From STD2-102 sp964414205 (GTDB lineage Bacteria > Bacillota > Clostridia > Christensenellales > CAG-917): a stretch of 35,294 nucleotides of DNA. The stretch is from contig CAYPVP010000008.1 of the NCBI GenBank assembly GCA_964414205.1, forward strand, positions 1 through 35,294, read 5' to 3'. The notes under the pieces are model-generated. The model was not told the DNA's origin and did no database searches. It saw nothing but the letters and a program-made list of their open reading frames with translations. Below, in pieces: positions 15,001 to 19,144 of the stretch (position 1 is the first letter of the stretch; the number at the start of each line of letters is the position of its first letter). A program made the translations under genes and the position numbers.

Positions 15001-15233
15001 ATTCAGCAATATCCTCATCAGTCTTCTTGACACAACTTGGAGGAAGAAAAGCAGTTTATACTTTGAGACCTGTTTTGGGTGTTATGGTTTTGTCAAACGG
15101 AGAATTGGCAACATCAAAAGTTCTTGCAAATGATGAAATGAATGGCTCAATTGTCATGGCAAAAGCAGGAGCAATCATTCCTGTTGGTGCAGGTGCAATT
15201 CAACCAATCAAAACAATCACATCACTTCGCTGA
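3..15233 (+). CDS. Giant repeat-rich, probably secreted or surface protein (C-terminal 5076 residues; 5' end outside the window)
   Basis: The frame is open from the first complete codon at position 3, so the GTG at 39 is not a real start and the N-terminus, including any signal peptide, lies before the window. The visible part has about ten cysteines in 5076 residues, no long hydrophobic segment and no LPXTG, which fits an exported beta-rich protein. Two halves can be seen. Up to about 8400, long modules carry a YxDxS-type strand motif, then a Ser/Thr/Ala/Asp linker, then a Leu/Asn-rich segment, interrupted by Tyr-rich inserts with D-x-x-G-x-Y motifs. From about 9100 to 14900 there are many Ig-like modules of bacterial Ig-like group 4 type (LP..v.V.f.dG....V.W). 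The last roughly 100 residues show no recognisable wall anchor, so attachment must be N-terminal or non-covalent. There is no frameshift and codon use matches the neighbours. Adhesin or surface-layer-like structure is inference; no enzyme motif was recognised. Confidence 0.85.
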   Translation, partial: KKNDNGTYSKIHVGVDGFEADWKGARFEIVYTPNGNGTHVKLNNEYYSIPAERYAKKADGSGFYLSENGNYILIGNGYVDLTTLSRFNVSYASGAQGGYKFVDATYGLIVEYNHRYKKVETYAEDQKGLFSYVIVEGGTNYYKLTANLTDAEKLKTDGKTYRKYFKYEANPTNEFNPEYNLYKTSRKYREISDFGVRLNVQIGTLNLGFGLFGVDFGFGRQTPIIPDRVINEAVLFSEKTMEMGFAVDFSIFANAGIVDIGMMFSEILGDIYGVVVDVPEYDLGSAEITFRAKVATKLNLKHIEKSELLFQLLRVTPVGEEDMLFALYFQEGTLYLDASKIGMPKISIDASPVVQKVVDMLKKLVGMGGATQSDDAISTADNNANIGASILVSSGQVMAKVGNAMFDYFLKLVKIDGKTLFELLYDNFEFGANLTANLKFDDIYATELKLDAQVSIPAGDKYVLVAENEVVDNSLRVQFVQDKEGKFVKDAQNQFVRAYVFDKIADTDRFAPKFYLATENLTPEQIATQYPYKCIKGDPANKDEYEKVTKLSLKVGNVVLKFSKNVGSTLSPEQIAEFTPATEYEHLIVEETIEISAKWLKGSDDLSTLLHLFFDTTDVQKLEAYFEVEENLHRQIFANFKVDIRTTAILNVIRQKYVVDGPNDTKFSKWYEGDTSFLDAAEFLLAAKDYIDIMELLSYVNTAIEIYSLDKDGYRVEMGAVYIQGGTYEMVANYVQAEEDFKGERYSQIGTTGKYVLDKKGSFKQVVDKLTLQNMDGKDRYSHYFADPDGAYVYDEQSGTFVVANAGMTGQRYSYDYINYYQNNLGEFKRNSGGIYILLDFFGIQPLYFESLTYEKIFKNLTEKPGGDAVTTEANSTAVSDNSGENVTSSLFPLLNETYAGYVKMFLYGLQFTSDYAAILLQPDFIDRILELFVNVEGGINLGHDFEKSNIKFNLNFDQEKYEKASLAQLKNANVSKFKFVTVPNAGLYTYYNGKIVKVSSLAPAQIAKIDQAKRFNIEKVLQSDVNLEVETAGNTANTATTFYIFDASVSLVEANVYVFENSFNVTINRLEMTESTFVYDSNGVETAKASDRYTKKALYSDAKFANILNDGKYFFHNVVDKKDVYFEIKAENRYNRVQSGESFNYQQDATGNYIKIGNEFKLLDDTNVKHLLKYNYYQDDNGEYVRRITLRDDTKYPSFEKDQDGNLDPAKPIEYTNLDEIKTVRVKLQGDVTIQGNAKAIALSEILSGLVGNLSTQIMGSSSAIRVGFSIASNIVLGQLNLSKIGNSNSVAEIFNFQDIQLAIDLWLFGEDGSRTEIAGIYLYDNNLYIDASYLLRDAGFIKVEFGRNDLIEIINSILTKEKNASAQEGATILPSANMSIAGIYLAIQRNNFSLSLSSALLKVVAKSLFGDNMEEKLAMLPNVSPYVNIHNYPLTISAGVKLFNEAGTEKVADIALNLYGLDERQIGTSGELYSSVFKVFKKGENTHDIFSAFARPTSNVIISENRAKYHSVASLNVKALLGLEKDEVFKITMQNVKVAASLEMDFNVLAGIVDWSEVFKKMFVNEEEVEVLISALNKHMDSTQDALSKVKLELQAFVNIQNMLDSSKSLIEKLAGAEIQIALTMNSTILPWANGDSQDVSLFINAVVNNNGTVSLFLDFSDLATKMKLGSAFAKIKLENIDISKQLSNVLVKPEDSLDTSGPDATTSAVEQNTGILPDTVFNIVDSFINSLSIQLGKIAIVFNDDLINSAIRMFVKNEDLVSRLNFAKMDKTEFKIEFNGSQLDISLQLSADNKDNKSLNVDAAGNKYALISSTIKNWTGNKYTRGNSSYVEDVDGNYKLVNGNYVLISANEKYEGVKFKKHFEFVLDANGKYLCYNDITMPEYVSVEAYTENWTGATYNVGADGSYVLAEGTTGKFMKSADYLATQNLAYAGEGDIDFKLKFADLGIKLNETQSGFTPNPSEYKNLLESQFNLHFGGSLDFVAKQYNEGKPNIMDLSGLGGLLAGSGIQDFDLSLAISNDFELRYKFGLSLYIDLKDFGKTEVVLEITDSVTNKTTLAAYILPNFDVNGAYVSHNIYADLSMILGEQGKLALTNFDLKSMLDGILGKVLPKDATAQGNEDAAASLVSKLYPALLVMLKPEYFGIALNANLINAFIHVVQEAKGQPVKDLIPDLGEILLELVTDTPDHALDINFNIKVTDSVYGTMKISELIFAGEAATSLDKGFTGYAPTKTQLADFIEAYNMKTKEVLIDSLSLELSGGLAFTTTGLTPSDPNYDKTFTYWLGSLIDGLLESALGADKSNATGKDFIMTMPKGVAPFTFSIKADINVKALFGKTGLNLGGIIYSDFVIDFKFGNPINKKILSVAYLGSTRLNKTGDYNYEVTNGVGEGFSDALYLDLTTFGLGKLKLSGLMGMLGMSSKLAKVPTPDAVGADNVSSNEATAQAGLTSISAGLSIEKGKIGVSMNNSLLMQLPALLGLNIDLGEVPIKDVKLELEYDFGIKSISLNSTLDSTGSTIDASINVDSIKFNTSSKDKLVDIDQYIAETSTGYAGLAGGTMSVGGIVQGLLAALDPNVTLTLQKYTPNSKILSNANTYNSKNDNMNYGSEGSNDASTLSVKLSRPKELIDIKGYQKNRIKIDIYAFHPVRDKVSNSALDRPFYIPGTLYNSNVVITSLSDVLPGTDIIGTIRDGMVPLNLATMLGSSNATSMFNLYEILKGDNNYYTYPTNGDLGGVENKNDAPDYDKIYKWKPSIANIVKKLEVNLMNVNGYGITNPSNAELGKPGENWGTSVSDTPFEDERYTSIIIELDKMALNELLCFVYYMVMGLFGDAFVSEAYNQAGVGAKYATLSSLMAEFEKLAYTEIEGESETRTYEVVRQERLARINAMVALMQPYANAIPGVLVRNFITGLGYPDFLLNMVGGNRLGALSVVADSIFPIPFADMKAEVPNPKLCLFIEVLDENTITDRASGIKSIELYINATSTQTFGTEYLRLAVQSTKTSDDMISLLEVDRIEKPQAEIEAPVSITVTDPATRKATVAYADGTTKSIYLTAEYFIQEKLFPQKANVYYTDGTQNLYEPSSDKNANQYGNTGGVYVAWDAASVNLTSANESNQWLAGYAYGYVLSKVMYQIPVYVTNAYEVTGLKSYVKNGDIRSSKNLVIDMNVNSANFNLDLPDEVRITFRAGGTKTFSTKYVAPIAEKDIDKCKLDRAFVEANTFAKVNDTLAKRGSKFVEYREYLLYLNKEYGLEIMTAITSDGKTVMYDWNEKSSATSSYPAGKITWEKGDFKYDLNAGTIVVYYTYEWGLSEKAKNFVEIPIVNNEIASVTKFVASNGTETKAFDKFNAFDLKFMADQNYNLYEYIKQFNTVNGKYDSYTQNGVNVAGKSFAGLSVDWDLKNLIGAMNSIHDNTRGPQNLGAWDYYKGINTYVYAYIADKSIVVNSSSSLYPKASEITKLMNREDFETIKDDYFWKYSEYGTKYYYVRQQVKVDVKVEARKVVNFVNNTFDIDAYDFTSLQDNGAIPNQLQAIFNIGEKDLVKKWMSNGVEMTMTIPQVNAGDITINGYKGKDNLFVTVVVGNDACGKQTFKIPVNVRDMIPTTKMITVTDSLNPQWFKEFGAMKVAFEGGINHDLVLDWSTWRLFTKEECTEKFELVGENKNIFNGGIFYVLVDSYKEVAGVEQNGTRQQIKLMVFADEKVITDVKFYDGVGDINSESSFNATTIGVDTYDYVSNPNAFFKNVGWNNDGAKVKITYQTAGMQKTGFAFVGKWMTDTFAPNYNSESSIISYKIGNQELQVNVLSSKKIVDTCEFTNGSISQIGKTFKYSAFDKFELPTKANVVFADGKTASNVSILWNNVATPTMAELQAGSISREMTFFNENTEMKQTVTVQIIIDNYANIQIEKVVYDNLQTTYHLFGEFKLPSTATVTYNGGTIKSNVSVVWNNTNVPTSEEIVAGTFARTATILSDEKFQETVTFTVVTNYELFIGNETVKENYVLTKANFYKGLPNSGKVVYAGGIEIPVTIEWIDANYDHNGLAQTNVRVRISANGISSEPAQNIASVMDDKLVSLTIEKAGITDLVDYDSFVFDPFGLYQGGNKLPENGSMIGVIIGGTKTATGIEGGLQTQLKVSYELPQNLMTSADIFGKTINLELVFVYNGGVEKLVREVKIANRTIDSIVDLAYRSLTIDPFGEKDFAWYATNANKLQANVGDETFEFEVRWPVDFAIKNSGGFYPNFMVEFAYKLGENKYSVQSVNIPVNVLNRDIVKTEIVLGENYKLVESKENRFDSVYKYANVVDSQIIQIEYSNNTNMPTVITVFNPNAYVQSSLPKEMKIVFANGDYKYYALEWNVDANGVAIVGSIFEKIDIAKGGKSTIKVGIKESENSAKSISTFGVDLEVNALKLKKTNSDISSLTLDSKLRYSFSPYYKNAGQNAFVLANYATSAKIYLDGKFVKQSAINLGSYAGYNMLEEKYAFNPTTAKYEVTANGDYRYVYSICYNAPLAWNLSSLAFDYNGGIKYVDASVNAVQNGVATESSTMRVPVDIKKQTLQSMTFANGDFDDYDAVAIEVFKNNTFDPWSGIDYFSKLNVNKYFPARGTAVFSDGTTTWEQNVNIVWDFASVNVSYAGGEFVAKIKVNEPELDSLNIKHGQFDYVDSKTKRTVLVGSQSLDHKLVFANREAKLMTTGTVNQEIYNSIGFYSPSTFNIATQTYIDPYNFEIPSFGNSIEVMVEGKGKMTFSTTDKVNNLQWYTGGFNPVFSGGKTKIIAKLTVEGVTQNLEIPFLVQRMYISKMQGFANGNPSGTTALADNTNGSGNYYGEFYTDETRFGQVKNNDYTYFIKPFFTSSYDLPYAYLMDFKVWKFNPQTEHFETTTDVANRAFHYAKVSMPTTFHYGFAEVNAGENAYQATVSLAGQQYVTVPVGVIGVQVAGLATGETLDAIDDGTATTKLKTTAKANVVYSNASQTTVVVDVPVAWYGSVQRFKMDNITVVSTGNFQAYSAISSSVFLTQLGGRKAVYTLRPVLGVMVLSNGELATSKVLANDEMNGSIVMAKAGAIIPVGAGAIQPIKTITSLR
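960..7350 (+). repeat. Five long degenerate modules (YxDxS strand, low-complexity linker, Leu/Asn-rich segment)
   Basis: A recurring pattern can be read at about 980, 3970, 4960, 6230 and 7180: a strand such as LYLDAS, LYIDAS, LFLDFS, IYADLS or LYLDLT, followed by a Gly/Lys-rich strand (for example KIKLENIDIS, KLKLSGLMGML). Each copy is followed within about 70 residues by a Ser/Thr/Ala/Asp/Gln linker, seen near 1110, 4100, 5100, 6350 and 7290. Further segments of the Leu-Ile-Asn type follow. The repeats are old and divergent, since nucleotide identity between copies is not obvious. Confidence 0.45.
2115..5770 (+). repeat. Tyr-rich D-x-x-G-x-Y repeat inserts within the giant protein (three of six)
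   Basis: Blocks at about 2115-2500, 3240-3640 and 5430-5770 are packed with short hairpin-like units of the form D/N-x-x-G-x-Y/F-V (for example DPDGAYVYDEQSGTF, DATGNYIKIGNEF, DVDGNYKLVNGNYV). Similar but looser blocks lie at 3-230, 330-560 and 1380-1620. The inserts separate the long beta modules. Aromatic-Gly hairpin repeats of this general look occur in cell-wall or glycan-binding repeats, but no specific family could be assigned by eye. Confidence 0.5.
11490..11904 (+). repeat. Best-preserved tandem pair of Ig-like (group 4 type) modules, 88-residue period
   Basis: Copy one begins at 11490 (FDKFELPTKANVVFADG) and copy two at 11754 (FGEFKLPSTATVTYNGG), exactly 264 nt apart. Both continue with SNVS, a hydrophobic pair, WNN, PT..E, AG and an R..T strand. 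This matches the consensus of bacterial Ig-like group 4 repeats, in which an LP strand and a G-turn precede a V-x-W strand. More diverged copies occur on both sides, from about 9100 to 14900. Confidence 0.65.
12267..14159 (+). repeat. Recurring DP[FWY] motif in the C-terminal half of the giant protein
   Basis: FDPFG lies at 12267-12281, IDPFG at 12567-12581 (exactly 300 nt later, sharing 12 identical bases), FDPWSG at 13731-13748 and IDPYNF at 14142-14159. The first three follow a D/Y-rich stretch and precede an Ig-like strand set, so the motif probably marks the start of each roughly 100-residue or longer module. The function of the motif is not known to me. Confidence 0.5.
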
Positions 15234-15270
15234 TTGAAAAGCAAAGAAATTGATTGAAACAAAAAAACGA

Positions 15271-15302
15271 AAAAACCAATGTGAAAGCATTGGTTTTTTT
15301 TT
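15271..15302 (+). terminator. Rho-independent terminator of the giant gene
   Basis: Perfect 10-bp stem (AAAACCAATG with CATTGGTTTT), 6-nt loop TGAAAG and a T tract, starting 38 nt after the stop codon. It separates the giant gene from the SPFH/zinc-ribbon unit. Confidence 0.85.
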
Positions 15303-15329
15303 GCAAATGCAAAAATCAAAATAGAAGCA

Positions 15330-15358
15330 TTGCAACCAAAATTTCAGTGTGATATAAT
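15330..15358 (+). promoter_or_regulatory. Sigma-A-type promoter with extended -10 for the SPFH/zinc-ribbon unit
   Basis: TTGCAA at 15330-15335, a 17-nt spacer and a perfect TATAAT at 15353-15358, preceded by TG one base upstream (extended -10). It lies just after the giant-gene terminator and 25 nt before the next start codon. Confidence 0.7.
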
Positions 15359-15383
15359 GAGATAAATCAGAAAGGAGGCTCTT

Positions 15384-16523
15384 ATGGGCTTTATAAAACG
15401 AAATCTTCTCAAAGTCATCGAATGGAAAGATGACAGCAGAAATACTTTGGTGCTGAGATATGATGTTCCAGACAGATTTGAAATTATGAAACATTCAAAA
15501 TTGGTTGTTTCTGAATCGCAGGCAGCAATTTTTGTTTGTGAAGGTCAAATCGCCGATGTCTTTACTGCGGGAACATATGACCTTGACACAAACAACTTGC
15601 CAGTTTTGACAAACATTTTGTCTTGGAAATATGCTTTTGAATCTCCATACAAAGGCGATGTTTACTATGTCAATCTCAAACAGTTTACAAACATCAAGTG
15701 GGGAACACAAAATCCTATTATGATGCGTGACAAAGATTTTGGCATGATTCGTTTGCGTGGGTTTGGAAATTTTGCATTCAGAGTCAAATATCCAAAAATC
15801 TTCATGAGAGAATTGTTTGGAACAGTCAAATCTTTTAAAACAGAAGACATTGAGATGTATTTGAAAAACATCATTTTGACAACTTTGACAGACATGATTG
15901 GAACATGCAACATTCCTGCACTTGACCTTGCATCGCAATACATTGAACTGGGCGATTCAACAAAAGATTTGGCAATGTCAAAGTTTGAAGAACTAGGACT
16001 TGAAATCACAAATGTTTTTGTTCAAAACTTGTCACTTCCACCAGAAGTTGAAAAAGCAATGGATGAAAGAACAAAATTGGGTGTCTTTGGTGGAAAATTG
16101 AATGAGTACACGCAACTTCAAGCAGCCAATGCAATTGGAGATGCAGCAAGAAATCAAGGTGGCATGGCTGGAACAGGAGCATCGCTTGGCGCTGGTGTTG
16201 CATTTGGAAACATTATGGCACAAACAATGAACGGTGCTTTTGCAAACAATTCTTCTGAGCAAAGCAAAAATCAATCAAACTCTGTCTGTCCAAACTGTGG
16301 TGCAAGCGTTTCTGAAAAAGCAAAGTTTTGCCCTGAATGTGGAGAAAAAATTGTCAAGAAAAAGATTATGTTGCAATGCCCAAAATGTGGTGCAAAAGTT
16401 GGTGAAAATGCCAAATTCTGTCCTGAGTGTGGACAACCAATGAGTTCAACATGTTCAAATTGTGGCGCAACATTGAAAGCAAATGCAAAATTTTGTCCTG
16501 AATGTGGAGAAAAAATCAAATAG
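15384..16523 (+). CDS. SPFH-domain protein with three C-terminal zinc ribbons (YdjI-like, 'virion core protein' family)
   Basis: 379 residues, starting at an ATG 5 nt after a strong AAAGGAGG. Residues about 25-235 look like the SPFH/band-7-type domain of the family annotated as virion core protein or YdjI, including the early 'aaiFVceGqi' strand and a late LPPEVEKAMDER-type helix. A Gly/Ala-rich stretch (about 250-285) leads to three consecutive zinc ribbons of the form C-x2-C-G-A-x8-FCPECG. There is no hydrophobic signal, so it is cytosolic or peripheral. The next gene encodes a zinc-ribbon membrane protein, matching the YdjG-YdjI partnership that in Bacillus subtilis sits beside PspA and helps bring it to the membrane. 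No pspA is visible here. Family is fairly sure; a membrane-stress role is inference. Confidence 0.75.
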   Translation: MGFIKRNLLKVIEWKDDSRNTLVLRYDVPDRFEIMKHSKLVVSESQAAIFVCEGQIADVFTAGTYDLDTNNLPVLTNILSWKYAFESPYKGDVYYVNLKQFTNIKWGTQNPIMMRDKDFGMIRLRGFGNFAFRVKYPKIFMRELFGTVKSFKTEDIEMYLKNIILTTLTDMIGTCNIPALDLASQYIELGDSTKDLAMSKFEELGLEITNVFVQNLSLPPEVEKAMDERTKLGVFGGKLNEYTQLQAANAIGDAARNQGGMAGTGASLGAGVAFGNIMAQTMNGAFANNSSEQSKNQSNSVCPNCGASVSEKAKFCPECGEKIVKKKIMLQCPKCGAKVGENAKFCPECGQPMSSTCSNCGATLKANAKFCPECGEKIK

Positions 16524-16525
16524 AA

Positions 16526-17632
16526 ATGGCAGAAGAAAAAACCAAAATTGTAAAATGTCCAAACTGTGGCGCAAACATGGTTTGGAATGCACAAATCGGA
16601 AAATTGGAATGTCCATATTGCACAAGTCAAAAAGAAGTGGAAAAACACAAATCGAGATTTCGCAACTATTATGATTGTGTAAAAGATGGCTTTGTTGACA
16701 GCGATGGAATTGTCTATCGTTGCCCAAATTGTGATGCAAAAACCACAATTGAAGGTTTTGACACTGCCGTCAAATGTCCGTTTTGTGGTTCAACAAACAT
16801 TGTGAAAACAGATGAGTTGCCAGGGTTAAAGCCTGATGGAATTTTGCCATTCAAATTGAATGCTGATGGTGCAAGTGAATTTGCAAAAAAATGGCTAAAA
16901 AAGAAAATTTGGACTCCAAACAAGTGCAAAAAGAATTTCAATCCTACCAATTTTCATGGAGTTTACATTCCAAACTTTGTTTTCAACACGCAAACTGTTT
17001 CAAAATATAACGGAAGATTGGGTGAATATTATTATGTGACTGTTGGCTCGGACAAAAACAGACATCAAGAAAGAAGAATTCGCTATTTCAATGTTTCTGG
17101 CTCGCTCAATCAACTGTTTCAAAATGTCTTTGTCGAAGCAAGCACACATGTCGAACAAAAGGAACTTGGCAAAATCACTCCGTATGACACCAAGAGTTTT
17201 GAAGAATACACACCTGACTATTTGGCAGGCTATTCTTCTGAAAGATATTCAACAGGGCTGAAACAAAGTTTTGATGAGGCAAAATTGCAAATTGAACCAA
17301 AAATTCGCAAAATGGTTCTTGACAAATACAACGCAGATGTTGTTGACTATTTGAGCATTTCCACAACCTATCATGACATAGATTTTGTTTATGTTTTGCT
17401 TCCAATTTGGATTGCAAATTATGGTTACAAAAACAAAAATTATAGATTTCTTGTCAATGGTCAAACTGGAAAATGCACAGGAAAAACTCCAATTTCAGCA
17501 TGGAAAGTTTCGTTGGCTGTTCTGCTTGGATTGGGAATTTTGGCAGTTGCAATCTACTTTATTTTCTTTCACAATGGTGGAACAATTGAAATAAATCTAA
17601 ATTCGCTTTTCAATCAAACAAAAATGTTGTAG
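16526..17632 (+). CDS. Zinc-ribbon (TFIIB-type) single-pass membrane protein, YdjG-like
   Basis: 368 residues from the ATG at 16526, only 2 nt after the preceding stop. An in-frame ATG at 16502 lies inside the upstream gene and would add only eight residues. Two Cys4 zinc ribbons are seen: C11/C14 with C29/C32, and a second with CPNC and CPFCG near residues 66-87. A soluble region of about 220 residues follows, then one transmembrane helix near residues 333-353 and a short tail. This order, with N-terminal TFIIB-type ribbons and a C-terminal helix next to an SPFH protein, is that of YdjG in the Bacillus ydjFGHI stress operon. It probably anchors the SPFH partner to the membrane; that role is inferred from the family and neighbourhood. 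Confidence 0.7.
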   Translation: MAEEKTKIVKCPNCGANMVWNAQIGKLECPYCTSQKEVEKHKSRFRNYYDCVKDGFVDSDGIVYRCPNCDAKTTIEGFDTAVKCPFCGSTNIVKTDELPGLKPDGILPFKLNADGASEFAKKWLKKKIWTPNKCKKNFNPTNFHGVYIPNFVFNTQTVSKYNGRLGEYYYVTVGSDKNRHQERRIRYFNVSGSLNQLFQNVFVEASTHVEQKELGKITPYDTKSFEEYTPDYLAGYSSERYSTGLKQSFDEAKLQIEPKIRKMVLDKYNADVVDYLSISTTYHDIDFVYVLLPIWIANYGYKNKNYRFLVNGQTGKCTGKTPISAWKVSLAVLLGLGILAVAIYFIFFHNGGTIEINLNSLFNQTKML

Positions 17633-17678
17633 AATGTCATTGAAATCGTTTTGATTTGCACAAACTAAAAGAAAAGTA

Positions 17679-17695
17679 TGCCAAACAATTTGGCA
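17679..17695 (+). other. Small hairpin just upstream of the DUF1858 gene ribosome binding site
   Basis: TGCCAAA-CAA-TTTGGCA, a perfect 7-bp stem ending 3 nt before the GGAGG at 17699. It lacks a T tract, so it is not a terminator. It may be an operator or an mRNA 5' hairpin; function unknown. Confidence 0.35.
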
Positions 17696-17711
17696 AATGG
17701 AGGAATAAAAA

Positions 17712-17912
17712 ATGATTACTGAAAACATGTTGATTCAAGAAGTTTTGGAACATGGTGACCCTGAAAAAATGGCAGAAGTTCTTGCTGGCTTTGGAATGCA
17801 TTGTTTGATGTGTATGCTTTCACATGGTGAAACATTGGCACAAGCAGCAGCAGTTCATGGCGTCGATGTCAAAGATGTTGTTGATGCACTCAATGTAGCG
17901 ATTGCTGAATAA
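17712..17912 (+). CDS. DUF1858 protein (hybrid-cluster-protein-associated redox disulfide domain)
   Basis: 66 residues, the normal size for this family. The diagnostic element is the GMHC-x2-C motif (GMHCLMCMLSHGETLAQAA) near residues 35-53, giving a redox-type Cys pair at the start of a helix. The N-terminus has the usual 'ML(I/V)QEVLEHGDPEKMAEVLAGF' shape. A strong GGAGG lies 8 nt before the ATG. The stop is 18 nt before the XRE-cupin regulator, so the two are probably cotranscribed. The domain is often linked with hybrid cluster proteins, but none is in the window, so its partner is unknown. Confidence 0.85.
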   Translation: MITENMLIQEVLEHGDPEKMAEVLAGFGMHCLMCMLSHGETLAQAAAVHGVDVKDVVDALNVAIAE

Positions 17913-17930
17913 TGCTTGGATGGTGGAGAG

Positions 17931-18488
17931 ATGAAAGAAAAATTGAACGATATTGAAGAAATTTCAAAACGCCTTGTTGAACTTCGCACTTTTTCAGATT
18001 ATAGCACTGAGGAAATGGCGAATTTTCTTGGAATTGATGAAAAGCAATACAAGGAATATGAAAGTGGGGCAAAAGAAATTCCAATCAACATGATTTACAA
18101 ATTTGCAAGAATTCTTTCCACAGAACCTGCATATGTCATGTCTGGGACAATGCCTGATGAAAATGTTGCAACTGTTGTGTATGATGGAAAGGGCGTTTCA
18201 ATCAAAAGATATGAAGGCTATTCATTTTCATCACTTGCACCAAACTTTGCAAACAAAACAATGAACCCTATGCTTGTCACAATTGACCCTGCCGACTCTC
18301 CTGAACTTGTCAAACATGGTGGACAAGAACTCAATTTTGTTTTGGAAGGTGAATTGCACGTCATTGTTGGTGACAAAGATTATTTTTTGCACAAAGGTGA
18401 CAGTTTGTTTTTTGACCCAAGTTTGCCACATGCCCAACTTGCTATGGGTGGAAAGCCTGCAAAATTTTTGACAGTCATCAATGAATGA
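17931..18488 (+). CDS. XRE-family transcriptional regulator with C-terminal cupin sensor domain
   Basis: 185 residues from the ATG at 17931, preceded by GGTGGAGAG. A TTG 15 nt earlier has no ribosome binding site and is less likely. Residues about 10-65 form a helix-turn-helix of the XRE type (STEEMANFLGIDEKQYKEYE). Residues about 115-185 form a cupin barrel, with the typical HGGQELNFVLEGEL, KGDSLFFD and PH motifs. Regulators of this design bind a small ligand in the cupin and usually control nearby genes; in many Clostridia they sit beside acyl-CoA synthetase genes, which are absent here. Its cotranscription with the DUF1858 gene makes that gene a possible target. Confidence 0.85.
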   Translation: MKEKLNDIEEISKRLVELRTFSDYSTEEMANFLGIDEKQYKEYESGAKEIPINMIYKFARILSTEPAYVMSGTMPDENVATVVYDGKGVSIKRYEGYSFSSLAPNFANKTMNPMLVTIDPADSPELVKHGGQELNFVLEGELHVIVGDKDYFLHKGDSLFFDPSLPHAQLAMGGKPAKFLTVINE

Positions 18489-18522
18489 TTTGATAGCAAA
18501 CAATCATTAAAATATGAAAAAG

Positions 18523-18552
18523 AAGAAAGAAATCTACTCTTTCTTTTTTTTT
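18523..18552 (+). terminator. Terminator after the XRE-cupin gene
   Basis: AAGAAAGA (18523-18530) pairs with TCTTTCTT (18538-18545) across a 7-nt loop and runs into a T tract. The stem is AT-rich, so strength is moderate. It lies between two convergent genes. Confidence 0.55.
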
Positions 18553-18604
18553 CTAGATTTTTTGTGGAACATTGGCTGATAAGTTGATATGACTGGTTTG
18601 GTTT

Positions 18605-18638
18605 GTTCCATTGCGAACAATGATGTTCTTTTGTGAAC
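18605..18638. repeat. Evenly spaced GTTC/GAAC array at the 3' end of spmB
   Basis: GTTC-N6-GAAC occurs twice, separated by exactly 6 nt, so four half-sites repeat every 10 nt over 34 nt. The last GAAC touches the spmB stop codon. It may be an operator-like array or two small RNA hairpins. The spacing differs from the Firmicutes LexA box, which is GAAC-N4-GTTC. Confidence 0.4.
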
Positions 18639-19144
18639 TACATAATTTTGCAAAGTTTGCAACCAACAATTGTGCCAATCAGTGTGCACACAAGTGCAAC
18701 AGGAATTGCATAGCCAAGTTTTTTGACTTTTGTTGATGAAAAATAGATTGCAGAAATGTAGAAAATCGTTTCGCTTGAACCACAAATGACTGATGCACAT
18801 CGTGCAATATAACTGTCTGCTCCATGCGTTTCGATGATTTCAGACAACAATGCTATTGTTCCATTGCCTGAAAGAGGGACAAGAAAAATGAGTTCGGCAA
18901 GTTGTTCTGGAATGCCCAAAAATTTGAGTGGATAGGACATGACAAACGCAAAATTTTTTGCAAGTCCACTTTCTTTGAACAATGTGATGCAAATGAAAAT
19001 TGCAGTGATATAGGGCAACACGCTTTTGATGAGTTCAAGTCCACCTTTTGCTCCGTCAATAAAACAGTTGTAGACATTAACTTTTTTGAAGATGCAAACA
19101 ATCAGCATCAAAATGACAAAAACGGGGAGAACATATGCTGTCAT
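18638..19144 (-). CDS. spmB: Spore maturation protein SpmB
   Basis: 168 residues, the usual size for SpmB. It is a multi-spanning membrane protein with hydrophobic segments near residues 3-20, 40-58, 65-100 and 140-162. The nucleoside-recognition (Gate) domain signature is clear: PLSGNGTIALLSEI, then CASVICGSSETIFYISAIYFSS. The start overlaps the spmA stop by 4 nt (ATGA), so translation is coupled. SpmA and SpmB act in spore core dehydration and heat resistance in Bacillus and Clostridium. Presence of the pair is the best evidence here that the organism forms spores. Confidence 0.9.
   Translation of the reverse strand: MTAYVLPVFVILMLIVCIFKKVNVYNCFIDGAKGGLELIKSVLPYITAIFICITLFKESGLAKNFAFVMSYPLKFLGIPEQLAELIFLVPLSGNGTIALLSEIIETHGADSYIARCASVICGSSETIFYISAIYFSSTKVKKLGYAIPVALVCTLIGTIVGCKLCKIM

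Noticed and set aside
15000..15233. Cell-wall sorting signal at the end of the giant protein
   Set aside because: No LPXTG-like motif, hydrophobic span or basic tail is present at the C-terminus.
18605..18638. LexA (SOS) box
   Set aside because: Firmicutes LexA sites are GAAC-N4-GTTC; here spacings are six and no SOS gene is adjacent.
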